DNA of 64,000 nucleotides. It comes from Chinchilla lanigera (lineage: Eukaryota; Chordata; Mammalia; Rodentia; Chinchillidae). Shown piece by piece: positions 12,901 to 23,089 of the stretch (its first letter is position 1; the number at the start of each line of letters is the position of its first letter). The translations under genes and the position numbers were made by a program. The stretch spans positions 4,704,802 to 4,768,801 of the forward strand of contig NW_004955437.1 of NCBI RefSeq assembly GCF_000276665.1. Direction: 5' to 3'. The notes below the pieces were generated by a model. That model was not told the DNA's origin and did no database searches. It saw nothing but the letters and a program-made list of their open reading frames with translations.

Positions 12901-13401
12901 ATCTAGTTATATCATGTACAAGTACAAATTCCCTATAATGAATGTGATTATTGTGTACACCTAAAATGTACCAATATACTAAATTAATAAAATTTAAAAA
13001 AAAAAGAAAAGAAAAATATCCTTGTAAAAGCAAACCTGTCTCTCTTTCAGAGTTTCTTGAAGGTTTGGAATGCCACTCATACTTCGGAGGTATTTGGAGG
13101 GCCGCCGGGCGGACTCAGACAGCACTTCGGAAAGCATGGACTGCACAGGTCGGGGTGCAGGCCTAGGCCGAACCCTAGCCTGGGAACGCTCCTGCTGGTC
13201 GGGAACGTCTTCGTCAGAAGGAATGAGCGCCCGATAGTCTCCCACAGAAGGCAGCGTGCTCCTTGTAGAAGCAGCATCTTCCCCAGGCCCAGTCTCTCCT
13301 GGAGTGGGTGGGGCCTCTCCTGGAGTGGGCGGGGCTGTCTCTCCTGCAGAAGGAGGAGCTTCTTCTGTGGATGTAGGTGGGCCGCCTTCTTCTGTATTCA
13401 T
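3843..13401 (-). CDS. DNAH8: DNAH8, axonemal dynein heavy chain 8, N-terminal exons (partial)
   Basis: Four minus-strand exons (13401-13036, 12459-12325, 7168-7084, 3994-3843) join in frame to the first ~246 aa. The rest of this very large motor subunit (over 4,000 aa, AAA+ dynein heavy chain) lies beyond the left edge. The product belongs to the outer dynein arms of sperm flagella and cilia; that is family knowledge. The N-terminus is an acidic, Pro/Thr/Glu-rich extension (residues ~1-70) with short PTPGE-type repeats, then a basic Arg/Pro stretch, then the conserved tail. No motor motifs are in the window. Identity rests on the tail sequence, the low-complexity N-terminus typical of the long isoform, and the position divergent from GLO1, as in other mammals. 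Confidence 0.88.
4190..4492. repeat. Composite ID/B1 SINE pair
   Basis: A reverse ID-B1 piece (4190-4300) abuts a forward B1-ID piece (4300-4492) ending in an A-run. Both are diverged. Confidence 0.6.
4740..4842 (+). repeat. ID SINE
   Basis: ID body with A-rich tail; duplicated gaaatacaa flank. Confidence 0.9.
4876..4958 (+). repeat. ID SINE (diverged)
   Basis: agggccttggatacaactcag ... gttcgatttctgttac plus A-run. Confidence 0.75.
5327..5430 (+). repeat. ID SINE
   Basis: ID body, A-tail and (GAA)n; aagaagcaa-type duplicated flank. Confidence 0.85.
5969..6165 (+). repeat. B1-ID fused SINE (B4-like)
   Basis: B1-like body (5969-6100) followed by an ID-like body (6112-6162), the fusion arrangement of B4-type SINEs. 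Confidence 0.65.
6893..6990 (-). repeat. ID SINE
   Basis: T-run then ctggtaccgagaatcaaac ... gctaaatccccagcc. Confidence 0.9.
7084..7168 (-). CDS. DNAH8: DNAH8 coding exon 3
   Basis: 85 nt, bounded on the minus strand by tttatttaacag and gtaagg, exiting with one base of a Gly/Glu-type split codon. Encodes LEAFTHFFAKDGCKTLKFLY and a short continuation. The frame is continuous with exons 2 and 4. Confidence 0.85.
7405..7545 (-). repeat. B1-like SINE
   Basis: Reverse B1: tagagacatggtctcagtat ... gtggga..caca.. region; diverged. Confidence 0.65.
8190..8286 (-). repeat. ID SINE
   Basis: T-run, ccagtaccaggaatcaaac ... gctagatccccaacccc; duplicated ctaaa(a)ag flank. Confidence 0.88.
8680..8795 (+). 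repeat. B1-like SINE (diverged)
   Basis: aagcatgcacacctgtagttc ... caaggtcaacctgagcaaca. Confidence 0.6.
8840..8950 (+). repeat. ID SINE
   Basis: Full ID with long A-tail; aaatagttcatctggg duplicated. Confidence 0.92.
9887..9946 (+). repeat. Partial old ID SINE
   Basis: gggttgggcatgtagctcagtg ... tgtatgaggtccc without tail. Confidence 0.6.
9945..10320 (-). mobile_element. LTR-like repeat, inverted copy (left arm)
   Basis: Reverse complement of much of 10470-10702: the same ggttactttt...gacaaaat and ccataatcagctggct...catggtggcagaagacag segments. It is interrupted by an ID SINE and a GATA microsatellite (10003-10130). Confidence 0.6.
10003..10130 (+). repeat. ID SINE with (GATA)n microsatellite
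   Basis: ID body 10003-10075, followed by a tail that has become a gata/gaca microsatellite (10085-10130). Confidence 0.85.
10470..10702 (+). mobile_element. LTR-like repeat (right arm)
   Basis: Plus-strand copy ending ...gagtaactaacaca, the MaLR-type terminus, with gactgaaacctccataaact upstream. It faces the inverted copy at 9945-10320. Confidence 0.6.
10990..12150. other. Spacer without recognised feature
   Basis: DNAH8 intron 2. No repeat or exon was recognised by eye. A degenerate ID-like stretch follows at ~12205-12290. Confidence 0.4.
12325..12459 (-). CDS. DNAH8: DNAH8 coding exon 2
   Basis: 135 nt, phase 0 at both ends, bounded on the minus strand by ttctttag and gtaagt. Encodes 45 residues, including KIDPAYKYIFEILADKLGLD and a Val-Glu-Asp-Leu-Ile-Leu-Asp run, matching the conserved start of the axonemal dynein tail. 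Confidence 0.85.
12591..12688 (+). repeat. ID SINE
   Basis: ID body with (CAAA)n tail; aaaaatccttgtag duplicated at both sides. Located in DNAH8 intron 1. Confidence 0.92.
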
Positions 13402-13446
13402 GATTTCCCTCCTTTCCTCCTCCAGAATACCTTAAAACTTCAAAAC
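13036..13446 (-). CDS. DNAH8: DNAH8 first coding exon (coding 13401-13036)
   Basis: ATG at 13401 opens 122 codons that end at CAG|GTTTGC (donor at 13036/13035). A good acceptor (atttctaattctag) lies at 13448-13447, so 13446-13402 is probably 5' UTR spliced to an upstream non-coding exon. The peptide begins MNTEEGGPPTSTEEAPPSAG and contains near-identical PPTPGEA/PPTPGET units. The first in-frame ATG is used as the start; there is no in-frame upstream ATG within the exon. Confidence 0.85.
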
Positions 13447-13488
13447 CTAGAATTAGAAATATTTTCTTTTAAAAAGGTATAAGCAAAG

Positions 13489-13572
13489 CTGGGGATATAG
13501 CTCAGTGGCACAAGTGCCTTCCCAGTAAGCACAAGGTCATGAGTTCGATCCCCTATACCAAAAAAAAAAAGG
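13489..13572 (+). repeat. ID SINE
   Basis: gctggggatatagctcag ... tcgatcccctatacc plus A-run; related flanks aaaggtataagca / aaagtgtataagca. Confidence 0.88.
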
Positions 13573-13599
13573 AAAAAGTGTATAAGCAGTCGGATGTTC

Positions 13600-14840
13600 T
13601 GTATTTGTATTCCTCCCCTCGAAGCAAGGCAGTGAACAAAGTCATCTGCTTCACCCTTAAGGTATTATCTGAAGAAGCTAAGTTTACAGGGCACACAGCT
13701 CATCCTTGCAAAAAGTGAGCTAGAGCGCAAACAAGCCTTACTCTTCCCTTTTTCCCTTTTCCCATGACAGCCATAGAGGGGTTATTTCCTGCCTAGGAGC
13801 TCCAAGCGCTGCTGCTATCTCTCTGAGGAGCACTCAAAAAGAGAAAGTTATTTTTTTACTTGATGATAAGGACTAGGGAGGCACCAGTTCCCACTGCTGA
13901 TGCTCCCCAGGATCCCTTTAACCCCAGTGTATTGTCCTTTTAACAGTACAGTTCCTCCTCCAGTGATCTCATTTCCTACTCCTGACCTTTTTCTCTACGG
14001 TGGAGCTGATAGTGTGGCTAGAACCTGTTGAGGGTTGCAACCTTAAGAAGTATAACACAAGAGCCATAACCTGGAGCTAAGAGGCCCTGGCACTCAGGGT
14101 CAAAGCTGTGCCCCTGAGGCATGAAATTTACCAACACTGAAAAAGCCAGGAGCCACCAACCTCAAGTGAGCGGCATTTTGCCAATTTGAGATTTCTATCC
14201 ACATTGGACAAAAAGAACCCTCAGCTGATTGGTAACAATAGTAATCCCTGCAACTGACAGGAAGGCACCTGTCTTCAGGTATTTTAGGGCTGAAAACAGA
14301 TTCAGAGCCATTGCATCAGGGGCTGGGGTGAAAATCATAGAGAAGATATGGACAGAAGACTCCAAGCAAAGAACTATATGGTCTTGAAATGTGCCCTATA
14401 GAATACACTGTGATAGAATACACTTCATTGATCAGACACCCAACTGCCCAGCTGTCTCATCCGCAGAAGCATTATCATAAACATGTAACCATGGAAAAGT
14501 AAGAAACACGCAGAGGAGTGAAAAAAAATGTCAACTAGAGATAAAAATCATATTGTAGGGCAATCGTGAAGCCTCCATCAAAATAAGTTTTCAGAATGTG
14601 GTTAAAATCTAGAAACCATAATAACAGTAAATATTTGGACTACAAAAGACTAAATTCCCAAGCAGACAAGAAGTCAAAGAATGAGAGTTTCTCAGTGAGT
14701 AATTCACGGGAGGACACTGGGACAAACCTGGCCTAAGTTGAAGCTTCTTTTGGCAAGACACCAGCAGACATAACACAGATACAGTATGTCATCTGTGTCC
14801 CGTAACTGCCCTCTCCACGATTTCCACAGAATATTGGAAA
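13600..14840. other. Upstream DNAH8 region, no recognised feature
   Basis: Unique-looking sequence. Nothing coding was recognised on either strand. Confidence 0.4.
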
Positions 14841-14845
14841 CTGTT

Positions 14846-14957
14846 TTCTTTTTTTCTTTTTTTTTTTTTTTTGGTTTTTCTCCGGTACCAGGAACCGAAC
14901 TCACGACCTTGTGCTTGCCAGGCAGGTGCTTTGACGCTGAGCTAAATCCCCAGCCCC
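14846..14957 (-). repeat. ID SINE
   Basis: Reverse ID with T-rich tail; tggaaactgttttctt duplicated. Confidence 0.92.
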
Positions 14958-15244
14958 TGGAAACTGTTTTCTTGATACCTTTAGCCTATCCAAGGACATG
15001 AATAACTAAACAAATCTATATTTTAGATGCTAGTTAACCAGTTCGCTATGTTCAAAGTATACAACTAAGAATCATTGTCTCAAACTGTCTGCAGTGTGAG
15101 GTTTTTTTTTTTTTTTTCTTTTTTAATTTCCCTTCTCTCCCATCTGGATTTTGCTTTTCATCGTGGACCCCAATCTGATGTTTTTATTTCTTTTCACATA
15201 TGAGCAAATTTTTGGAAAATAGCTAATTAAATGTGTCTGGGTAG

Positions 15245-15348
15245 GGGCTGGGGATTTAGCTCCGCGGCACAGCGCCTGCCTGGCAAGAGTGACATTGTGA
15301 GTTTGATTCCCGGTACCGGAAAAAAACAAAAAAACAAAAACAAAAACA
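15245..15348 (+). repeat. ID SINE
   Basis: ID body, A-rich tail; aaatgtgtctgggta duplicated. Confidence 0.92.
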
Positions 15349-15349
15349 A

Positions 15350-16535
15350 AAATGTGTCTGGGTAATTATTGGACACAAGAAGAACCCAAGAGTTGTGTGC
15401 ACATTACATTTTGACCTCTTGAATAGGCCTAGAGGAGTTGGTCATACACCCTATAACTGAGGAGCAAGGACGATGATACACGTCAGTGAAGTCAGTTGCC
15501 GGTCACTTTGCTCAAATGTGTGCTTCTGAATCCTGCAAAACATTTCATTTTGCTCAGTAAGAGAACCTTTACATTTTTTTCTCAAAGGACATTGATAGCA
15601 CGATAGTCTACTTTCAGTAACCAAAGCAAAAGTTAATTTAATTCCAGTTAATATATTCCAGTGAATATATGTGCTGGTTGAGCTCAGTAGAGCTGGACAG
15701 CTTCCTAGATTCCTCTGACCTTGATACTCACTCTGGAAGATAGAAATCAGGCCAAGTATATTATAAGCTTTGCAGGGACAACATACAATAAATTATTAAC
15801 AATAATTACTCAGCATGAAAGAGACTGGTAGAAGGAAGTAGAAGATGAATTTTACTTTTCAATATGATAACATTTTGTAGGGTTTGTTTTTGAAAACATG
15901 GTATGCACATTTTACTTGTATTCTATATGAATCCTATGCAGTAACCTACAATGTGTGCCTATTTTTTTTCTTTATATGTCCTAGGACTTATGGGTTAGGA
16001 CCTAGAATTCCCTATAAATTTACACCAAGCATCCACACTCCGCTGGCTAAAAGATACAGTGAATGAGGAACAAATACATTCACCCTCTCCCAGCCCTCTC
16101 CTCCACATGCGTCACTTTCATTCCCCAACATGCGGTCTTCTTAAGCTCAATTTTGGGAGTTGAGTAAACTTCTATAAAGTCATCTCTGCTCATTTTCAGG
16201 AGCTCCTACGTGTGTTGGAATACTGCAGTAAAGGAGCAAAGAGTTGCATGCAAATAAATCAGTCATGCCCTTTTCTCTTGGATCCATTTCTGTAACCCTC
16301 TCCCTACATCCAGTAGTTCATCAGTGATTATTGAGGTTGTGGCTGCCGTGGCTACGTGGGAGATTAAGGAGCCCCTCCTAAAGAAATGCGTAATCAAATT
16401 AGAAAGACAGCAAAGTACAGCGCAGAGTGGTCAACGTGGATAAGAAGTGAAGTGACAAAGGGCTGAGGTACCTGCCAGAGAGAAACTTCTGGGGGGAAAT
16501 CTTTGAGTCTGGAGGGATAGGCATTTGTCTGGAGA
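15350..16535. other. Spacer, no recognised feature
   Basis: AT-rich unique-looking sequence between ID SINEs and the GT microsatellite. Confidence 0.4.
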
Positions 16536-16547
16536 AAAAAAAGGTGT

Positions 16548-16584
<37 letters not shown>

Positions 16585-16650
16585 CCTTTTTAAAAATAGT
16601 GCTAAGGATTGAACAATGACACTCAGCCACTGAGCTACACCCCAACTGCT
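16536..16650 (-). repeat. (GT)n microsatellite with old ID SINE
   Basis: tg repeat at 16543-16582, then a reverse diverged ID (16598-16650, ending gctacaccccaac). Confidence 0.75.
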
Positions 16651-16849
16651 TACTTTTGAATTCATTAAAGCGGGATAGGGTGAAGTCACTTGGACCCTAG
16701 TGTTCCCGTTGGGGATTTATAGCAGGGTGTTTGTTCATGGCCTCCATTCACAGTGATGGGGAGCTGAATTGCTACTTGAACTCCAGGCCTCCTTAAGCGA
16801 GGAGGTGGGCCAGGGTCCCGCAGAAGGGGACACACGGCTGCACACTCAC

Positions 16850-17005
16850 CCGATGCCCGCAACCTCAAACCGCTCAGCGGCCGGAGACGCTGGTCCCGTC
16901 CCGGCCTCCGAGGCTCGGCCGTTGGGAGCCCGAGCCTGGCCGCCGCGGGCGCCGGCGCGGGCTCCGCATCCCCAGGATCTCCAAAGAATACCCACCTATT
17001 CAGCC
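16850..17005 (-). other. Candidate DNAH8 5' non-coding exon / GC island
   Basis: A GC- and CpG-rich block about 3.4 kb upstream of the DNAH8 first coding exon, on its sense strand. It ends in a strong splice donor (ATCGG|GTGAGTGTG; exon end 16850). The acceptor before 13446 lacks any other obvious upstream partner, so splicing between them is plausible. The upstream boundary is arbitrary. A long minus-strand reading frame through the block shows no recognisable protein. Confidence 0.4.
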
Positions 17006-17156
17006 TGAGAAGTGAAACATTGTGTAGGGGAACCCGCCTCCCCAGGGTTGGAAATTGAGGTGTGGAGAGAGACGCAGGGGACTTGGGAGGATGCCAAGGT
17101 ACCTTGGAGGGACTGGAATGGAAACGTGCAGATATACATAAAATAATGTTTTCAAG

Positions 17157-17250
17157 ACAGGCACGGCGGTTGCACGCCTGTGATTCCCGCACGCGGGAAG
17201 CTGAGGTTAGTTAGGTTAGTCTGGACTACAAAGCCAGACAGAGAAAGAAA
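17157..17250 (+). repeat. B1-like SINE, 5' part
   Basis: caggcacggcggttgcacgcc ... ggactacaaagccagacaga, followed by a purine-rich GGAA tract to ~17330. Confidence 0.65.
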
Positions 17251-18069
17251 GAAGAGAGAGAACAGGGGAGCTGAGGGAAGGAGAAGGCAGGAGGAGGAGG
17301 GGAAGGAGCGGGGAAAGGAAGGAAGAAAGGCGTTTTCTAGACATTTACAACTTAGGAAGCTACCTAGTGTTTTACCTGATTGGTATAAAATGGTTTCTGT
17401 TGAGTAACTTTGCTCCAATAGGCTGGACAGAATGAAGAAAACTGACTTCTTTTCCCTTTTCCAGTACATTTGGACTTTTACTGCGACTCCCTGACATGGC
17501 ATCAAGGTGTTCCTTTTTAAAAATTATTATTATTATTTTACATGTCAAACTTTGTAGCAAGAGAACTGGAAGATCTGCCAACTGAAGAAAGAGAAAAGAG
17601 AAGGAAAATAAAATGAGAGGAAAAACACCAGTGAATATAAAATCACTTGTCAGGTTTTAAAAGCCAAAAAAAGGGTTCTTATGGCACAGTGAACATACTG
17701 TATGGGGGTTCTGCAGCAAGGTAGCCCCTGCACATCCCTGTCCTGCCTGCCAGGATGCAAGACGTGATGTAACCGAGACCCAGAGGCTGGGCCTGCGGGT
17801 GCACCCTGCGTAACTAGCAGCAGGACGAAACCTGGCATCTCTGCTCAGTTTCAGGAGTGTCTGTAATGCAAGGTTTGTTAGCCAGAAATTTACCTCAATT
17901 ATCTCATCCCCCTTCAAGAATGAGGGCACCAAGAATAACTAAAGTATACAGTTTGCAGGGATATCCAGCTGTCAGGTTTTACAGTATCCAGTTCCAGACA
18001 CCCTGGAGCAATGTCTAGAAGTTTCTAGGCTTTGTCTTGAGCTCACACTCAGCTCGGATTCCAGGAAAA

Positions 18070-18152
18070 GGGCCAGGGATATAGTTCAGTGGCACAACAC
18101 CTGCCTGGCAAGTGAAAGTTCTTGAGTTCACCTCCCAGTACCAAAAAAAAAA
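18070..18152 (+). repeat. ID SINE
   Basis: agggccagggatatagttcag ... acctcccagtacc plus A-run. Confidence 0.85.
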
Positions 18153-18560
18153 GTTCCAGCGAAAGCAGAGCCTCCCAGACCACCCCATAATGAGGTCACC
18201 TGACTCCAAGCAGTGGCAATTACCCCACGATGGATAATTGAGGCTGACCCGCTAAGCAGGACCTGTCCTCTTAGGATGGAAACCAAACTATCCACTCAAG
18301 GAATGATGGCTCTCCCAGATCTTCAGAGAACTAGTCCTGCGATACCAGTCAACCAGACCATGCTTCCAGCTGTGCAAGCCCCCACCTTACTCTTGTTCCC
18401 CTTTTCCATAAAATCTCAAAGCTTCCTTGAAGACAGATCTTGAACTTCTTTATGCTTTGCTGGGTTCCCCAGCATGGCCATGCTCATATAAATTCCTTTT
18501 CTGCACTTTAACACTGCTTGTCTCCTTCCTGGCATTATGGGATGGGTGGCCAAACCTTAT
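18150..18560 (+). mobile_element. Possible solo LTR
   Basis: LTR-like layout: promoter-like segment with catataaatt (~18485), a CT-rich leader and ...ggacccctgg downstream. The similarity is structural only; no second copy is in the window. Confidence 0.3.
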
Positions 18561-18719
18561 CTATTAGGACCCCTGGAGGCAGGGTTTTGCCCTAAATATC
18601 CAGCAGTGCTAACAGCCTGAGCCTAAGCTGCTTCCTTAGCACTCTGTAGGCACATAGGCAGGCCCCAGCAATCACAGCATGACTAAGGCACAACTGCTCA
18701 CTTCCCAGGGGAGAGAGGC

Positions 18720-18962
18720 TTGCTTGTTTATTGCTTACTACAAAAGAAGCTGAACCTTTAGCCCTACATTTCTTAGCCGTGGTAGGATCCCTGCCTGCCC
18801 TTGGTAGCCTGTAGTATTGTTCACCATGGTGGGGGAATAAGGGAACTGTATCCTCCCTCTCCCCGTATGAAACTCCTGCCCGTGATTGTTGGATTGTGAA
18901 TAATAAATGTCTCATTCTTGTCCACTGAGTCCAGTTGTCTCACTTATGGAGCTGTGGCAGGT
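18720..18962 (+). mobile_element. Possible LTR end
   Basis: Sequence with AATAAA (~18901) followed by a CT-rich stretch ending ...gctgtggcagg, resembling an R-U5 end. The family is not identified. Confidence 0.25.
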
Positions 18963-18982
18963 TTTATCTATGTATTCTGATA

Positions 18983-19021
18983 AACTATAAACTGATAACT
19001 ATAAACTATCAGTTTATAGTT
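18983..19021. repeat. Perfect inverted repeat (hairpin)
   Basis: 15-base arms aactataaactgata / tatcagtttatagtt separated by 9 bases, followed by a further partial copy at 19024-19042. No known element matches. Confidence 0.8.
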
Positions 19022-19770
19022 CTGATAACTATAAACTATCATATCTCTTAAAGAACTTTAAATGTACCCACACATCATATCTTAACTTGCAAACTGCTTG
19101 TGTGAAAGCGTATTCTAAAGTATAATACTAAAGAGAGCTTTTCTTCTAAAAATATGTGTCACTCTCCTAGGTTGGCAGCAGCACCATAATCCAGGCAGTT
19201 ATCATTGACTGGGGCAAACAGCGAGGTTCATAGAACACTATGACAGAGTTCTCTTGAGGTTTAATAGAAGGTAAACACCATGTAGCACACTGTCACATTA
19301 AGTGCAAGACCTTGAGAACTAAACATTCCTGAAAATCCAACAGGAAATGTACATATGTAAACATTTAGCACAGTAGTACATGGAAATGGCTTAATCAATG
19401 TGAGTTGTTATTACTAATAGTTTAGTATTAGTGTATGTAGGGAAGAAAAATATTGAACTGGTAATCAGAGAACCTGAGATTTAGTCCTGGAATTGTGCTA
19501 GCCAATAAATAACTAATTAGTTGAATAACCTTTGGGTTGTAAAATTGCTCTGGTCTTAGGTATCCTCAATTAAAAAACAAAATGAAGAAGGTGAGATAAT
19601 CTCTAAGTTCCAAAAATCTATAACTCCGTGATGAGTTTGGTTTCAAGCCTTATCAGCAGAGCAAAGAATGCTACACTGACAGAAATTTAAATGTCAGAAC
19701 CAACTGGGAAAGTCTATATGTAGGAAATGTGCAATTAAAGTGTACAAATTACCAATGTCTACTATGAATC

Positions 19771-20090
19771 TTACTTACTTTTCTTGTTGCTGAGACAAAA
19801 TACCTGACACCCAAAGTTAAAGGGGGAGGAGGCTGGGGATTTAGCTCAGCGGCACAGTGCCTGCCTGGCGAGCGTGACGTTGTGAGTTCGCTTCCTGGTA
19901 CCGGAAAACAAACAAACAAACAAACAAAAAAACAAAGTTAAGGGGGAAGGGTTTATTTCAGCTCACAGTTAATAAAAGTTTCACTCCATAGTCAGCTGGC
20001 TTCGAGGTAGGGGCAGGGGGCATGAAAGGAGGGCATCACAGAGGAGAAATAGTCCATGGCAAGCAGACAGGAGACAGTGAAGCGGGATAG
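19771..20090 (-). mobile_element. LTR-like repeat, minus-oriented copy
   Basis: Same family as 9945-10702, recognisable by gttgctgagacaaaatacctg and ccatagtcagctggcttcga. It is split by an ID SINE (19826-19935). Confidence 0.55.
19826..19935 (+). repeat. ID SINE nested in LTR-like repeat
   Basis: ID body with (CAAA)n tail; caaagttaagggggaa flank repeated on both sides. Confidence 0.9.
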
Positions 20091-20261
20091 GATTATTATT
20101 TTGTGGCTACAACAGCCCATGTATAGAATCTTTAGTTGTTTGTTCTATTTTTTAAAAACCCAAAGCAAAAAACTCAGCAGGAACTTAGGTGACTTAATCA
20201 AATGGATGTCTATTAAGGAAAATAATTTTAGTCTAGAAGTACTTTAAATATATTTTGAGCA

Positions 20262-21042
20262 CTTTTTTTTTTTTTGCTTATAGTGTACTTTAATTTCCAA
20301 CACACATTCACTCAATGACAGACTAAAATGTACATTCTTTTATGATAGGCCAGAACATCTGTTATACTAACAATACAAAAAGAAAACAGATACAAAGTAG
20401 TGTTAAGGGACTTCCTTACTTAAAACTACCAAACTAAGTATATGCATAGATACTTAAATTCTTTTATTTCCACTGTATCCTTTGGCTGAATTTTATTAAT
20501 ATAGTATCTGCCCTTCTTAATCCTTCTCTTTTGAAAGGCATCATTACCCTGTCACTCAAACCAAACCTCCTCCTCGACCACCCTCCACCTCTACTGAAGA
20601 ACTGCTAACAAGACATCTTTCTGTATTGCTCTGGAATTAATCTCTTCTTCATTAGTGTTCCCTTTTGCAATTCCATTTCTTCATAGGTGTGGCCTGTGAG
20701 ATTTTAACTGCTCTGTTCCGGTTTTTTCTTCTCTAGTCAGTGGCGACAGCTCCACATCTGTTTGCTTTGGTAGTTCCTGTATCATGGTCATAGTCTTATT
20801 CAAAGTAGTACAAATGCGGCTCTTAGTCTCTGCTCAATAGCAACAGGTTTAAAACGTGCATACAAAGACTGGTATCGAGACTTTATTGCTGACAATTCCT
20901 TTAAGAGTGTAACTGGATTTTTCTCTCCTGTTGAATCAAGATGATTAGTCTTGACTTCATATTCCAGCCTGTACTGAATGTAATCCAGATCAGAGACAGC
21001 TTTCTGGAACATCGGTTCCAGCTTTTTGACCTCTGCCTCGAT
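20262..21042 (-). pseudogene. SKA2 processed pseudogene
   Basis: Minus-strand, intronless copy of SKA2 (spindle and kinetochore-associated protein 2). The recognisable coding part begins near 21041, where the start codon reads ATC, and includes the SKA2 stretches [18 protein letters not shown] and [21 protein letters not shown] deletion after Val-Ala-Ile-Glu-Gln shifts the frame to an early stop, although the C-terminal coding sequence and a 3' UTR can still be followed. The copy ends in ATTAAA and an A-tail (T-run on the plus strand, ~20262-20274). It is a dead retrocopy. Confidence 0.85.
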
Positions 21043-21164
21043 GTTGAACAGTTAACATTCCTCAGACCCCTGTGGTGCTTAAACTGGAAACCTTTTGAGT
21101 AGATTTTCTAAACTTTATTTTTACTACCAAAACAAAACAAAACACCCAAATGTATCTAAGCCAG

Positions 21165-21607
21165 CTCGACTCGAAGCCAGCTGACTATGGAGTATTCCAG
21201 TACTTGAGAACATGATCCTACTTGGAAATACTCTTAGTAGATGAAAGTTAAGGATCTCAAGATGAAACCACTGCAATCTAGGGCAGGCCCTACACTCTAT
21301 GCTTTGTATCTTTATAATAGAAAGAGGAGAGAGATTATACACAGAATTATTGGGAAAAAGTGCATGTGAAGACAGAAGCAGAGACTGGGGTTGTCTGGTC
21401 CCTGGGTCCTTCCTCTCTGGTCCTTCCCCTGCTGTTTCTTGCAGGCGATGAGTTAAGGGGTTTCCTTTACTATGCCCTTCCAAAATGATGTTTCTGCCTT
21501 GGAGTCAGTCCATATGGGATGAAACCATGAGCCAAAATATACGTTTTCCTCCTTTAAATTGTGTATGTCAGGAGTTTTGTCCCAGCAACAGAAAAGCTGA
21601 CTAATGT
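21165..21607 (+). mobile_element. LTR-like repeat, plus-oriented copy
   Basis: Contains tcgaagccagctgactatgg, the exact reverse complement of the 19.98-kb copy. It ends with ...gtcccagcaacagaaaagctgactaat, the family terminus. Confidence 0.5.
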
Positions 21608-21609
21608 TA

Positions 21610-23085
21610 TACTCAAGTGGAAGGGATTACACCAAGGCCTGAATGCTATAGAGAGCCCTTCCCAGTCCTCGTGGAGGCCCAAGAAGTTTACATTTATAAT
21701 CCCATGAAAAGTTATTGGAATTCTAGTGAGTTAATTCCAATCTACCACTTCCAGTGCAGCCCATGGTAAGAATAAAAACACCTTTGTAGTTATGGGGAGC
21801 CAAGGGGTCCTAAGTCCAGCCATGATGATGGCTATCGACAACAAAGGCCTCTTCCGAGGGCCGAACCCAGGTTTTATTACTTTGTGAAGAAAGGTGTGGC
21901 TTGAGGACGAGTTACTGTGAGAATAGCAGGAAGCAAGTGAGTGCTGTGAGCTGGGCTAGGTAGGAGGCCCCAAGTCCCCTCTGTAATATACAGAGAGAAG
22001 GATCTGCAGAAAGAGTAATCTGCATGATACAATTGAGATAGTAGCTAATGTTTTGGGGTCAGTGCTTTAGCTCTGATGTGTAATCTTTGAAGCCCAGGAA
22101 GCAATAGCCTCTATCTAGAAGCTCTATCCCAACCGACAGCATGGAGCATTGGAGCTTCATCCCACCTCATCCAGGCTCATCCCTGGGAACAATGAGGGGT
22201 CTGAGGAAACACGCCTGCCATCTTCAAAGACTACCATCAGCACCTCAACAAGACCAATATGCATTGCTTAAAGCCAATTGAAGAGAAAAGCAAAGTCCTA
22301 GCCAGCTCTGTACACATCAATACTAGCAAAGAGGGTCAGGTTCAGCCAAAATGGAGACAATTGCTCCTCCTCCAAGGAGAGCTGCTCAGGTGGTCTTCCA
22401 CCTGTCTTACCACCAAGTGGGGATCCCCGGGTCATCTTAGAATCATCTACCAAATTTTCCATTTACTTTTCTGTACCACTATCGTCATCATTTTGTCTTA
22501 GGTACTATACATTTGGAGTCCCACATAACCAAAATGTTACCAGCCCCTTAAGTTCATACCCTTAGATTCATCTGCTTGCCACTGACCAAGTCAAAGGAGG
22601 CCTTATACTTTTGTGAAAAGAAAAAAAGATTTTTTCAAAGCTAGCTCCAAGGAGATAGAAGGTCCCATTTGCCTCAGATCACCATCTCACCATGTACAGA
22701 TGGGCCAGAGTCTTTTATAGTAAGGAAAAGTGGGGAAGGCACACAGAGGCAATGTAGATCTCCACACCTGCTTTATCACTCCCAGCTATGGTCAACCCTT
22801 TCTCCTCTTTCTTATGGAAAAGAAACCAGGTTCCCCCCTGGGGCTGGTGGTATCTGCATATTCAGTCACTTTTTGGGGGCTGAGCAGAGGAGGTAGTACT
22901 GGCTATGTGCTCAGCCTGAAGAAGTCTGGAGAACTTATTTATCTCTAGAAGAAAAAAAAAATCTAACCTTTTAAAGTTTCATATTGCAGGACCAGTTACA
23001 ATACCATGATTTAAATTTTATTTCTCGCCAAATACTGTATGAAGAAGGTTCAAAGAGAATCTGTGGGGAATCACTCGAACTGCTT
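21610..23085. other. Spacer upstream of GLO1, unresolved
   Basis: Moderate G+C with several short open frames on the plus strand (22259-22948). None resembles a protein I know. It may be an old LTR or retrocopy. Confidence 0.35.
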
Positions 23086-23089
23086 CAAA

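Noticed and set aside
16686..17192. 168-codon minus-strand open frame
   Set aside because: It runs through a GC island and across the strong donor at 16850. Composition is GC-driven (Pro/Arg/Ala) with no domain, so an exon with donor is a better explanation.
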